Assembly (NCBI RefSeq): GCF_026191675.1
Contig: NZ_JAKRRY010000015.1
Location: forward strand, 1 to 64,000
Source of the DNA: Vibrio qingdaonensis
GTDB taxonomy: Bacteria > Pseudomonadota > Gammaproteobacteria > Enterobacterales > Vibrionaceae
Direction: 5' to 3'
DNA: 64,000 nt
Part shown: positions 53,865-63,142 of the stretch, piece by piece
Position numbering within the stretch: position 1 is the first letter of the stretch
Layout: each line of letters begins with the position of its first letter
Notes under the pieces: model-generated
What the model was told of the DNA's origin: nothing
Databases searched by the model: none
Seen by the model: only the letters and a program-made list of their open reading frames with translations
Position numbers and translations under genes: made by a program

Positions 53865-54911
53865 ATGAACATTGCCAATATCGCTACGTTAAGCCTAATC
53901 GCAAGTGCCTTTATCACAAGCTCGGTTGTTGCTGCCGACACAACGCAGACACACGACACGCAAACCATCAAGATCACTGAACAAAACTTTACCCATGCAG
54001 AAACCGCGCGTAACTATCGTAACTGGGCAAGCAAAGGCGCGACTCACGAATTTGTCAAAATGCAAGGGCTGCCTCCACGCGGTAAAGCTGCGCCTACGGT
54101 GCAAATGAATGATGACACGTTATACGGCGTAGCCATTGTCAAAGCCATCGATGGCTTTGTGACGTTCTCTATTCCTAAAACGAACAACTACATGGCGGTT
54201 CAAGTCGTCACAGAGCGAGGACATGGACAGCACTATGTTGTGGAAGATGGGCACTACAGTGTGAGTGTGGAATCTGAATATGCATTCGTGCTGTACCGTT
54301 CGGGAACAGAAAACGGCATCTCACAAGCAAAAGCGGAACTCGATAAAATTGATACTTCCGACTTTAACTTTGCAACAGACTATCAAGTCCAGCCTTATAA
54401 TTATGATGATGTCGAAGCCTGGGTCAAAAAGTACACTCAGGAAGTGAACAACCTGAAAAACTTCACTTACACGTTCCCAAGAACCAGTGACAAAGTCACC
54501 GACCTTCACCAATGGAATCTTGAAAATGCGGCTGGCTGGGGTGGTGCAAGCCCAGAAGCCTTAGTGGGGAACAAATACTCCAACAGCCCAAAACTGAAGG
54601 CGAACGTCTGCTACACCACCACATTTGCAGACCCAGAAAACCAATTTTTTACCTCAATCACCGCCTATGATGCAGACAAATATTTAATCGAAGGCGTTCG
54701 TCATGTGAGTTCAAATACATGGCAGAAAAACGCTGACGATTCTGTAACGGTTTCTTTCAACTGTGGCGACTCTGCTAAAAATAATATTGATACGAAGGGC
54801 AAAGACTTTACCTTTACTTCACGTCACTATGGTGTCACCCCTAAAATCATGGCAGCAAAGCAAGATCCTGTCATTTCAGCGCTTAAAACGTCAGCGCTTG
54901 CCACTCAATAA
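53865..54911 (+). CDS. Exported DUF1254/DUF1214 protein
   Basis: A 348-residue periplasmic protein. Start ATG 53865 has GAGAG about nine bases upstream; a longer reading from 53790 adds 25 residues with no signal-peptide character. The signal sequence is ATLSLIASAFITSSVVA. The N-terminal domain (about 55-170) has the DUF1254 features MNDDTLYGVAIVKAIDGFV and YMAVQVVTERGHGQHYVV; the C-terminal part is DUF1214-like (residues 200-340). The function is unknown; related proteins are common in marine bacteria. Confidence 0.75.
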   Translation: MNIANIATLSLIASAFITSSVVAADTTQTHDTQTIKITEQNFTHAETARNYRNWASKGATHEFVKMQGLPPRGKAAPTVQMNDDTLYGVAIVKAIDGFVTFSIPKTNNYMAVQVVTERGHGQHYVVEDGHYSVSVESEYAFVLYRSGTENGISQAKAELDKIDTSDFNFATDYQVQPYNYDDVEAWVKKYTQEVNNLKNFTYTFPRTSDKVTDLHQWNLENAAGWGGASPEALVGNKYSNSPKLKANVCYTTTFADPENQFFTSITAYDADKYLIEGVRHVSSNTWQKNADDSVTVSFNCGDSAKNNIDTKGKDFTFTSRHYGVTPKIMAAKQDPVISALKTSALATQ

Positions 54912-54950
54912 CCCTTAGCTTACGACTTAGACATTCAACAATAGCGGCTA

Positions 54951-54975
54951 GTGGCAGAGCTAAATGCTCTGCTCA
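54951..54975 (+). terminator. Hairpin after the DUF1254 gene
   Basis: GCAGAGC (54954-54960) and GCTCTGC (54966-54972) with loop TAAAT; flanking GTG/CAC adds three pairs with a bulge. The T tract is poor. Confidence 0.5.
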
Positions 54976-55176
54976 CTATTCACTTATCCTTAATAAAATC
55001 AAGCCTTAGCAAAGTAATTAATCGTTCATTGTCGCACCACATCTTTTCATCACAAAATACACACTTACTAACAAAACCTATCACCCTACAAGGCAATAAC
55101 CTACCTAAACACCCCCACATACCGCTGCTTTATGAGTACAATAGAACACTACCCTAGCAACGATTGAGGAGAGTCT

Positions 55177-55740
55177 ATGACCGCTAAACACAATGCCAGC
55201 CAGTTTGTTTCCATTGTTTCCATTGTTTCCGTCATCTTAGTGCTTGGTTTAGCCATTTATCTAGGCAACCTTGTAAAGTCGGTTGATACCATCGAAGAAA
55301 AGCTCAGCCATCAAGCGCAGCAAATTGAAAGGGCTGCGATTGCACCCACGAGTCAAAACACCACAGGTCATGGCACAAAAGGCGCCTATGTGCCCGTTTA
55401 CTCTCACATTTATACCGATGGTGGTAAAGCGGTCTTACTGGAATCGACGCTCGTAATTCGCAATACCGACCCAGACAATACCATTAACATTCATAGCATT
55501 GATTACTACGACACCAGTGGTAAGCGTGTCAGGCAGTTTATTTCCGAAGGATACGAGCTCAACGCGATGTCTAGTGCCGAGTACTTAGTTGAAAAGCGCG
55601 AAGTCAGCGGCGGCGCTGGTGCTAACTTCTACATTCAGTGGTCCAACCCAAATAGCGCATCTGCCCCTATTTTCGAAGCGGTCATGATTGGCGCGGGTGA
55701 AGGCAACAATATCTCATTCACTAGTCGCGGCGTGAATTAA
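55177..55740 (+). CDS. Membrane-anchored DUF3124 protein
   Basis: A 187-residue protein with one N-terminal transmembrane segment (FVSIVSIVSVILVLGLAIYL, about 11-30) followed by a short coiled-coil and a DUF3124 domain (70-185). Family features are GAYVPVYSHIYTDGGKAVLL, ESTLVIRNTDPDNTI and GGAGANFYIQWSNPN. The domain faces the periplasm. The ribosome site GAGGAGAG is strong. No enzymatic residues are recognised, and the role is unknown. Confidence 0.75.
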   Translation: MTAKHNASQFVSIVSIVSVILVLGLAIYLGNLVKSVDTIEEKLSHQAQQIERAAIAPTSQNTTGHGTKGAYVPVYSHIYTDGGKAVLLESTLVIRNTDPDNTINIHSIDYYDTSGKRVRQFISEGYELNAMSSAEYLVEKREVSGGAGANFYIQWSNPNSASAPIFEAVMIGAGEGNNISFTSRGVN

Positions 55741-56065
55741 CGACTAGCAATCATCTCGCTCATTCTTATCTCCGCTCTAGGAGCTTAGCGTTCAAATAAC
55801 CTAACCGTCATTAACCGGTCAGCAGCGCCTAAAAAAGTGTAACGCTGACCGAATGCTTCTTTTTTGCGTTATCGCCCCCCCACTGCCCCTCTAAACGAAT
55901 GAACTCAAGATATATTTCACCGTGAGTCACATTCATCTAATTTAGTATGCATGTAATTTGGGAAACGGACTTCTGTCATCCTAATATGATTACAACACAC
56001 CTAGCACCATAAAATATCGTCTGTTTCATTGCATTGAGCCGTTCTCTACTTCTTAAGGAATACCT
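55741..56065. other. Intergenic region upstream of the GH9 gene
   Basis: About 325 bases. It holds a terminator for the DUF3124 gene and, further on, the presumed GH9 promoter; no other element is convincing. Confidence 0.4.
55816..55851 (+). terminator. Terminator after the DUF3124 gene
   Basis: CGGTCAGC (55816-55823) pairs perfectly with GCTGACCG (55844-55851). A T tract appears about eight bases after the stem, so the fit is imperfect. Confidence 0.6.
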
Positions 56066-57745
56066 ATGAGTCGCTATGTTTTTTTAGCTTTGATTGCTTT
56101 CACTATCCACGTCCCCGCTAGCACTCTAGTTGTAAACCAATTGGGCTATCAACCTAACACCCATAAAAAAGTTTATGTCCTTGAGCCGACATCCGAGCAC
56201 ATCACTCTCATCTCTATGCCCAGTAATAAGGCGCTGAAAACGTTAACGCTAAAGTACAACAGTAAATTAGCCGACGGGAGAAGTGTCCATGTCGCCGATT
56301 TTTCAGCTCTCAATAAGCCTGGTTGGTATTATTTACGGGCGGGTGAAGACACTTCCGTTCCATTCGAAGTCCGCTCAGATGTGTATCACAGCTTAACTCA
56401 GGGTCTGGTCCATGCTCTTTATTTACAGCGTTCAGGAGAAGCCGTCTACTCACCGATTACCGGTATGGCAAGGCCGCCTAGTCACATGCATGATGGGATC
56501 ATATTTAGACGTGATGAGATTAACCCACAAGGCACCTATATTAACGCGGCTGGAGGTTGGTATGACGCGGGCGACTTTGGTAAATACATATCCACTGCGA
56601 CTATCACCATCGCCAGACTGCTAGAAGCGTATCGCCAAGCTCCAGACCTGTTCAGTGCAACTAGCCCTGAGACAATGCCCACCATTCTTCGCGAGGCCCA
56701 ATATGGATTGCTGTGGATGGAAAAGATGCAACGCTCTGACGGAGCGGTATATCGCAAGCTTTCAGGGCTGGCATGGCCGGCAAAAATACCACCTTGGTTA
56801 GACAATCAAACTCGCTACATTTTTGGCGTCAGCACACCAGACACAGCAAAATACGCCGCCACAATGGCGTTTGCTGCTCGCATTTATCAAAACTATGATG
56901 CCAAACTCGCCGCGCGGTGGTTACGCTCTGCACAATCTGCATGGGCGTATTTACAAACTCAGCCTACCCAGTATATCGACTGGCAAAAAGCAGACGATAG
57001 TGGCTCTGGTCCCTATATTCGAAATGAACATGACATGGAAGAATCCCTCGCGACCGATATCGACGACAGAATGTGGGCTGCAGCAGAGCTTTACTTAACA
57101 ACAAACGATACGTCGTTTCTTGACTATTTTGACCACCACTATCACGAGACTATTGGCGCAAACATCGCACTGTTTGACTTTTTTGAATGGAAAAACCCAG
57201 CCATTATGGGCATTTGGCATCTGATGCAAGCATTAGATAGCCCGCTCTCACATCTGATGCAAAACGATTTACACGCGCTCGCTGAACGCTACGCGACGCT
57301 CGCCACACAGTCGCCATTTTTCGTTGCAAATCAGAATTTTATTTGGGGATCCAATAAAATGGTGGCAGAAGTCGGCATTGTGCTTGCTTGGAGTGACATG
57401 ATATCAAACCGTACACAACATCGCTGGCTCATCCAATCGCAAATCGATTACCTACTCGGTGCCAATGCCTTCAACATGAGTTTTGTCACGCAGTTTGGGA
57501 CGCACAGCGTTCGTCACCTTCATCATCTGTATCGAATCGGCACGGGAGTCAGCCTACCCGGCTTTCTAGTAGGCGGACCTAATATCAAAGCGCAAGCTGA
57601 TATCGCGCCAAAAGACATGGGGATGCTTAGCTATATCGACAGCGAAAAATCGTACGCTGTCAACGAGTTCGCTATCGACTATAATGCTGCGCTAATTGGT
57701 TTATTGGCGATTCAATCGACCTATTCAGGCAATAGTGATCATTAG
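56066..57745 (+). CDS. Secreted glycoside hydrolase family 9 enzyme
   Basis: A 559-residue exported glycosidase. A signal peptide (VFLALIAFTIHVPAS) is followed by an Ig-like CelD_N domain (residues 20-105) and a GH9 (alpha/alpha)6 barrel (about 110-555). Catalytic features: GGWYDAGDFGKYI with the base pair Asp167 and Asp170, the sugar-binding GFLVGGPN, and the proton donor Glu534 in NEFAIDYNAAL. Vibrio GH9 proteins include enzymes acting on beta-glucans or on glucosamine oligomers from chitin, so the substrate is uncertain. AAGGAAT precedes the ATG. Confidence 0.85.
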   Translation: MSRYVFLALIAFTIHVPASTLVVNQLGYQPNTHKKVYVLEPTSEHITLISMPSNKALKTLTLKYNSKLADGRSVHVADFSALNKPGWYYLRAGEDTSVPFEVRSDVYHSLTQGLVHALYLQRSGEAVYSPITGMARPPSHMHDGIIFRRDEINPQGTYINAAGGWYDAGDFGKYISTATITIARLLEAYRQAPDLFSATSPETMPTILREAQYGLLWMEKMQRSDGAVYRKLSGLAWPAKIPPWLDNQTRYIFGVSTPDTAKYAATMAFAARIYQNYDAKLAARWLRSAQSAWAYLQTQPTQYIDWQKADDSGSGPYIRNEHDMEESLATDIDDRMWAAAELYLTTNDTSFLDYFDHHYHETIGANIALFDFFEWKNPAIMGIWHLMQALDSPLSHLMQNDLHALAERYATLATQSPFFVANQNFIWGSNKMVAEVGIVLAWSDMISNRTQHRWLIQSQIDYLLGANAFNMSFVTQFGTHSVRHLHHLYRIGTGVSLPGFLVGGPNIKAQADIAPKDMGMLSYIDSEKSYAVNEFAIDYNAALIGLLAIQSTYSGNSDH

Positions 57746-57797
57746 GTTCGTCGCTGTTAACACAGTGTCATCGCTATATAACAGCACAACTACATCG

Positions 57798-58472
57798 CTA
57801 AGCAATCAGAATTTGCTGTAATTGCTGCAATGAATTCACTTCATAGTGAGGCTCAATACCTTGTGGCTTTTCTTGTCCTTGCGTATTTAGCCAGCACGTT
57901 TCAATACCAAAATTGAGCCCGCCTAACACGTCTGAATGCGGGTTATCCCCCACCATTAGTACGCGTGTTTTGCATGGATTCCCCATCAGGGTCATGGCGT
58001 GAGAGAAAATGCCTTCATCTGGCTTGGCGATGCCCACTTCTTCAGAGATCACCACATGATCGAAGTAATGCGTCATGTCGGTGCGCGCTAATCGAATCGC
58101 TTGAAGTTCAGTAAAGCCATTAGTAATGATACCCAGCTTCGCCTTACCCGATAACGCATCCATCAGTTCCCGAGCACCCGGCAGCAAGGTACAAATGTCC
58201 GCCATCGCATCTAAAAAGGCGCTATTCAAAACAAGTGGCGTGGTATCAAGCTTCTCTGCCCACCCTTCAAAGCGAATCTGTTTTAGTTGCGCAGCGGTGA
58301 TTTTTCCATCTTGATAGTCAACCCAAAGCGGCTTATTAACTAACTGATACTCTGCGTAATCATCACGAGTGAAATCCACACCGAGCCTTTCAAACATCAA
58401 CCTCATGCCAGCAAATGCATCGAAGTTAAAAATGGTTTCATCAGCGTCAAACAAAATCCAATCGTATTTCAT
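57798..58472 (-). CDS. yjjG: HAD pyrimidine nucleotidase, YjjG type
   Basis: A 224-residue HAD hydrolase that dephosphorylates pyrimidine nucleoside monophosphates and, in E. coli, noncanonical ones. The start at 58472 is chosen because AAGGAA lies about ten bases upstream; a longer reading from 58514 adds 14 residues. Motif I is FDADET (Asp9 nucleophile, Asp11), motif II TNGF, motif III with Lys in VGIAKPDEGIF, and motif IV GDNPHSDVLGG. Length agrees with YjjG (about 225). Confidence 0.85.
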   Translation of the reverse strand: MKYDWILFDADETIFNFDAFAGMRLMFERLGVDFTRDDYAEYQLVNKPLWVDYQDGKITAAQLKQIRFEGWAEKLDTTPLVLNSAFLDAMADICTLLPGARELMDALSGKAKLGIITNGFTELQAIRLARTDMTHYFDHVVISEEVGIAKPDEGIFSHAMTLMGNPCKTRVLMVGDNPHSDVLGGLNFGIETCWLNTQGQEKPQGIEPHYEVNSLQQLQQILIA

Positions 58473-58722
58473 CAATCGTGTTCCTTGGGTCATAAGCGGG
58501 GGCGATAAGTGCACTGGATTTTGCTACAACAGGAATATTTGTCAATCGGCTATTACAAATATTCCTCCTCTCACTGTCGCCACACATTAACGTTCTGGAG
58601 CGTTGTATGACAGAGTTCGATTATTGACGAATCACACGCTACACCACCTTAGTTTTCTAACGAGACTGACCTACTTTTTCTAATCTTGGCACTTACCAAA
58701 TACACCTCTGTAGAATTAATGC

Positions 58723-59136
58723 TTACGTCTCTGCTTCTAAACGGTGCTGCTTAATCGTTTTGTACAACTTATTGAGAAGCTCAATGTCAGAGGGTTCAGC
58801 AGCAAGCATCTCATCTAAGAACTTTAAAGAGCTAGCAGGTAATGGCACTAAATTAGGGTGTTTTCGATCCACATCATCGATAGGGAGCAATTGTACAATA
58901 CTGATATCAAATGACTTAGCGATACGAAACAATTCAATGATGGTGAAATAGCTTTGTTCGTTCTTATCCATCTTCTGATATAGGCTTGTTTTTGGTAGAC
59001 CAGCGAGTTTCGCCAGTTGGTTTTTAGACAGACTCTGGTGAGCAAGTAAAACCTCAAGCCGTTCAATAAGCTGTTTCCTAAACCACTTTTCACTGTCACC
59101 AAAAAACTCAAAACCTCGAGTATCAAATTCATTCAT
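58723..59136 (-). CDS. XRE-family HTH protein
   Basis: A 137-residue protein with an HTH_3 domain (about residues 27-84; LSKNQLAKLAGLPKTSLYQK) and a helical C terminus. It is divergent from the serine hydrolase gene with about 125 bases between them, so it probably controls that gene or itself. The target and signal are not visible. Confidence 0.75.
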   Translation of the reverse strand: MNEFDTRGFEFFGDSEKWFRKQLIERLEVLLAHQSLSKNQLAKLAGLPKTSLYQKMDKNEQSYFTIIELFRIAKSFDISIVQLLPIDDVDRKHPNLVPLPASSLKFLDEMLAAEPSDIELLNKLYKTIKQHRLEAET

Positions 59137-59263
59137 GATTTACACCAATACCATTTCCCAAATACGAACAACATATAGGTTAGCTTACCGCATTTAGGAA
59201 ATCGAGATGAATATACTTTCTCCCGTTAGCAAATCACTTTCAAATAAATCGAGAGAGGTCATC

Positions 59264-60496
59264 ATGACATTAATTAAACGCAAACTAGCATTAGTACTTG
59301 GTACAGCATTGATCACAGGCTCTCTGCAGGCTGCTTCAATAAGTATTGAAAACACTGCACCACTTTCCAATCAATCCATCATTAATATCGACAACTGGCA
59401 GCAACAACGCGCCGCTGGCTTAGACAAGCTAGAGAAAATTATGCCCAATGTTATGTCGGTCAATGCCCAAGATGTTTACCCGCTTGAATATCAGGCCACT
59501 CACTATGATTTATATGAAATTCCGAGTGTGAAACGTCTGATAGACCATCCGGCGGTTGCTTCTATCGTGGTCACTAAAGGAAACGAAGTGATACTGGAGC
59601 ACTACAAGAATGGTTATGACCGAGCCTCCGTATTTTCGGCACAGTCTTCAACCAAAACCATCATGTATATGTTACTTAACAAGGCACTAAAAAAGGGGGC
59701 TTTGTCAATGGATGACAAAGTGGAACGTTACCTGCCCGATGTAGGGCCGGGTTTTCGAGGCCGCACCATTGGTAACCTAGCTGCAATGGCGGTAAATCAT
59801 AATGTTGCAGAGCTAGCGGCCTACTTAGGTGACAAGCAAGCCGAAGAGATGTTTGACCGCGATGAACAAGTGATTGGCTTACGTCGAAATGATGATCGCG
59901 AAACCACAGCGCAATTTGTAAAAGAGATTGATATTGCGCCAGGTTCAACTTCTAATGAGTGGACTAAAGGCCACGCGAACTACGCGTCCATCAATACCGC
60001 AACGCTTGGTTTAATTGTTGAGAAGGCCACTGGCGTTCCATTGCAAACTCAGGTGCGTAATCTGATGCATCGTATTGGTGGCCAGCATACTGTACATATG
60101 GGTACCGATTATGCGGGTTACCCTTCAGTGAGCGCATCAATGTTGGCGTCAACGGTGGATTTTGCACGCTATGGCCGCCTGCTCATTGAAGATAAAAAAC
60201 AGTACGAAAACGATCTTGAAGCAGCCAAGCAGAACGGCGAATTTGTTCCGGCTGAATGGCATTACGTTGATAGCTATTACTACAAATCAGCCATCTTTAA
60301 TGATTACGGTATCGGCCACGGTGGATGGGCTGGCCAGCTAATCTGGGCTGACCCGCAATCTGACACGGTAGTTGCAATATATAGCCAGATGAATGCCAAA
60401 CTGCCTAATCCATCGTCTCACCACTATAAGTTAAACAACGCCGTTATCGATGTTGTAAAGCAATTACGTGCAGATCAGGCGCACGGACAAAAATAG
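59264..60496 (+). CDS. Secreted beta-lactamase-family serine hydrolase
   Basis: A 410-residue exported enzyme of the class C beta-lactamase/esterase fold. ATG 59264 follows GAGAGG closely; the longer reading from 59207 adds 19 residues with no function. Signal peptide LALVLGTALITGSLQA. Motifs: SSTK (128-131) with the nucleophilic Ser128 and Lys131, Tyr in HANYAS, and GHGGWAGQLIW as the third box. The second box is YAS rather than YxN, closer to esterases and 6-aminohexanoate-dimer hydrolases than to true beta-lactamases. Confidence 0.8.
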   Translation: MTLIKRKLALVLGTALITGSLQAASISIENTAPLSNQSIINIDNWQQQRAAGLDKLEKIMPNVMSVNAQDVYPLEYQATHYDLYEIPSVKRLIDHPAVASIVVTKGNEVILEHYKNGYDRASVFSAQSSTKTIMYMLLNKALKKGALSMDDKVERYLPDVGPGFRGRTIGNLAAMAVNHNVAELAAYLGDKQAEEMFDRDEQVIGLRRNDDRETTAQFVKEIDIAPGSTSNEWTKGHANYASINTATLGLIVEKATGVPLQTQVRNLMHRIGGQHTVHMGTDYAGYPSVSASMLASTVDFARYGRLLIEDKKQYENDLEAAKQNGEFVPAEWHYVDSYYYKSAIFNDYGIGHGGWAGQLIWADPQSDTVVAIYSQMNAKLPNPSSHHYKLNNAVIDVVKQLRADQAHGQK

Positions 60497-60741
60497 AGGA
60501 CTCCGTTCGCCACTAGTCACCGTTCTCTAGGTCCAAGGAGAGGACCTCGTGTCGAAATCTTGAAGTAAACCGACATCCTATCACCGTTATAGTATGACTG
60601 TTCACGCGCCCTAGCCCTACTTGCGATAAAACGACATGATTTATCGCCTAGTAAGAGAACGACTCAATATAAAAGCGCCAAAGGAAGCCTCACAACTTAG
60701 AGCAACATAGATAGACGACCGCCGTGCAAGAAATACGTCAC

Positions 60742-62613
60742 TTACCGTCTGGTGTGAAGTAGCCCAACGGCATTAAGAATGGCGTCTTTCGTGCACACAT
60801 CCACAACCTTGATGTTCTTAAATCGCTCAGGCTCTTGAATGGCGACATCATGCGCCAATATCACCATTCTTGCGTGCTCTACATCTTTCGCTGTTAGCCA
60901 ATTATTCACCCCATCCGCGCCTTGCGTCTCGACTTTAATTTTGACGCCCATTGAGTAAGCCGCTTTTTCTAATGACTTAGCGGCCAAAAAGGTATGAGCG
61001 ACACCCGACGGACACGCCGTCACAGCCAACACTTCCGCCTCTCCTTCCCCTTTCACAGAGCGATAAGAACGAACCAATTCACTTTCATTATCATCTTGTT
61101 CAGAGATGGTTTTCTTTAATGCAATAACGATACAGGCGGTAGTGAGCGCGCCTAACAATGTTCCTATGATGTAGCCAAGCTTTCCATCCACAACAGGTAA
61201 AACAATCCACCCTCCCCAAGGAGCATGGTTAACAACGTGAAACATAAAGCCCGTCACGTTGCCCACAATGCCACCAGCAACAATGGCTGGTAACACGCGA
61301 GCGGGATCAGACGCAGCAAAAGGTATCGCGCCTTCACTAATCCCTATCATTCCCATAATACCTGCTGCTTTTCCCGCTTCACGCTCATCTCGCTTAAATT
61401 TATTGGGCGATAAAAACGTTGCGAGAGCTAAGCCAAGTGGGGGTGTACAAATGGCGATGCCTACCCCACCCATCAACCAAGGCTGGGTGTTGACTTGGGT
61501 TTGAGCAAACAAGGTTGCCACTTTATTTATCGGGCCTCCCATATCAAACGACGTCATGGCGCCTAAGATGGCGCCTAGCGCAATCTTCCCCGATCCTGCC
61601 ATGCTGGTTAGCCAATCATTCATCACGAACATGGCAGTGGCGATAGGGTCACCAATCACCCACATAACCATCCCACAAGTGGCAAAGGTGCCAACGAGTG
61701 GATAAATAAAGATTGAATTGAGTGAACTCATGCTATCCGGTAGCTTTATTTTTTTGAGTAATTGCACGACAAAGCCAGCAAAGAACCCCACCACAATCGC
61801 GCCGAGAAAACCCGTACTGTATTGGTTAACCGCCACCCATGAGCCAATCATGCCGGGGGCAAGGCCCGGTTTATCGGCAATGGAGTAAGCAATGTAACCG
61901 CCCAATATCGCGGTAAATAAGGTCAGCCCTGCAATCCCCATCTGTGCGATGTCTGCCAATACCCCACTTTCAGGTACACCGCCATGACCGGACATCATCA
62001 CAGACAACGACAACAATACCCCTCCCGCAACAATAAAAGGGATCATATGGGACGTACCAAACAACAAGTGTTCTTTAATGTGGGCAACGCGAAGTTTCCA
62101 CGGACTTAACGGGGTATGATTGGATTCAGATAAATCATTTTGATAGGCGTATACAGGCGGTTGTTGGATGTCGGTCAGTAACTTTCTGGCTTGCTCGGTA
62201 TTTTCTGCGGCTTTAAGCTTATCAACAAACCCCTCTTCGATGAGTTTACTAGAAAGCTGCGCTAAAACTTCAATATGATGGTGATCACCGCCATCAGGCG
62301 AGGCCAGCATAAAGAAAACATCGGAAAGTTCACCATCTTCAGCGCCATAGTCAATCCCGGTACGGCTAATACCCACCGCAACCGCAGGCTGAGCAACCGC
62401 ATCACTTTTTGCATGAGGGATGGCGACACCATCTTCAAAGCCAGTATTGCCTATCGCTTCACGCTTCCACAAATCCGTAAGAAACTGATCTTTGTCTGCC
62501 AATTTTCCCGCAGCGGAAAGTAACTCCACTAGTTCTTTAAGCGCGTCTTCTTTGGTTTTTGCCTTAAGATCTAAGCAGATCGTGTCTAGCCCAATAAGAT
62601 GAGTAATATCCAT
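60742..62613 (-). CDS. Fructose-family PTS permease with EIIA-EIIC-EIIB order
   Basis: A 623-residue PTS permease of the fructose-mannitol family, type 2. Start ATG 62613 has AAGGAAG six bases upstream; the longer reading to 62661 is rejected. EIIA domain at residues 1-150 with phosphorylatable His67 (DGVAIPHAKSD), EIIC with about eight membrane segments (190-520), and EIIB at 525-623 with Cys534 in VTACPSGVAHTFLAAKSLEK. In FruA of E. coli the order is B'-B-C and no EIIA; here the cytoplasmic B domain is at the C terminus. The sugar is fructose or a mannosyl/fructosyl derivative. Confidence 0.85.
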   Translation of the reverse strand: MDITHLIGLDTICLDLKAKTKEDALKELVELLSAAGKLADKDQFLTDLWKREAIGNTGFEDGVAIPHAKSDAVAQPAVAVGISRTGIDYGAEDGELSDVFFMLASPDGGDHHHIEVLAQLSSKLIEEGFVDKLKAAENTEQARKLLTDIQQPPVYAYQNDLSESNHTPLSPWKLRVAHIKEHLLFGTSHMIPFIVAGGVLLSLSVMMSGHGGVPESGVLADIAQMGIAGLTLFTAILGGYIAYSIADKPGLAPGMIGSWVAVNQYSTGFLGAIVVGFFAGFVVQLLKKIKLPDSMSSLNSIFIYPLVGTFATCGMVMWVIGDPIATAMFVMNDWLTSMAGSGKIALGAILGAMTSFDMGGPINKVATLFAQTQVNTQPWLMGGVGIAICTPPLGLALATFLSPNKFKRDEREAGKAAGIMGMIGISEGAIPFAASDPARVLPAIVAGGIVGNVTGFMFHVVNHAPWGGWIVLPVVDGKLGYIIGTLLGALTTACIVIALKKTISEQDDNESELVRSYRSVKGEGEAEVLAVTACPSGVAHTFLAAKSLEKAAYSMGVKIKVETQGADGVNNWLTAKDVEHARMVILAHDVAIQEPERFKNIKVVDVCTKDAILNAVGLLHTRR

Positions 62614-62830
62614 TGTTTCTTCCTTGCCTATTCCTACCCTGAAATGATCACGCTTGAACATAGATTAATCAGCCTCCATACCCTTAGATATAGGACGGAA
62701 AAGTCATTAACTGGATTATTGTAACAGTCCAACCAAACTGTGACGCTTGTCTTTCAATTGTGGCTGCTAAATTAATTAATCCCCGTCACACTGTGCTAAT
62801 ATCCGCAAAAATCACCCGCGGAGATAAACC

Positions 62831-63133
62831 GTGAAAATTGTCGCTGTCACCGCCTGCCCGACAGGCATTGCACACACTTATATGGCCGCTGATGCATTGG
62901 TCAAAGCGGCGCCTAAGCATAATGTGCAGATCAAAGTCGAAACGCAAGGCGCAATGGGGATCGAAAACTTGCTCTCCGCTCACGATATCGCACAAGCCGA
63001 TAAAGTCCTCATCGTCTCTGATATTGATGTCGACCAACAGTCTCGTTTTGAAGCGGCAAACACGGTTCGAATTTCCATTGAAGACGTGTTACTTAATGTC
63101 GACAAGGTCTTTCTTGTTCACTGCCGCCGGTAA
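62831..63133 (+). CDS. Stand-alone fructose-type EIIB
   Basis: A 100-residue cytoplasmic EIIB of the fructose family. Cys9 in VTACPTGIAHTYMAADAL is the phosphorylated residue; the rest matches the EIIB of the adjacent permease (VETQGAMGIENLL against VETQGADGVNNWL). It is divergent from the permease, with 217 bases between them, and lies nine bases before the HPr-EIIA gene, so the two form an operon. It gives the cluster a second EIIB. Confidence 0.85.
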   Translation: MKIVAVTACPTGIAHTYMAADALVKAAPKHNVQIKVETQGAMGIENLLSAHDIAQADKVLIVSDIDVDQQSRFEAANTVRISIEDVLLNVDKVFLVHCRR

Positions 63134-63142
63134 ACCATTAAG

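Noticed and set aside
54951-55157. 68-residue ORF after the DUF1254 gene
   Set aside because: It begins in the terminator hairpin and lacks coding character.
62700-62830. CRP or Cra site between the divergent PTS genes
   Set aside because: A TGTGA half-site at 62740 lacks a matching TCACA, and no GCTGAA-type Cra sequence is seen.
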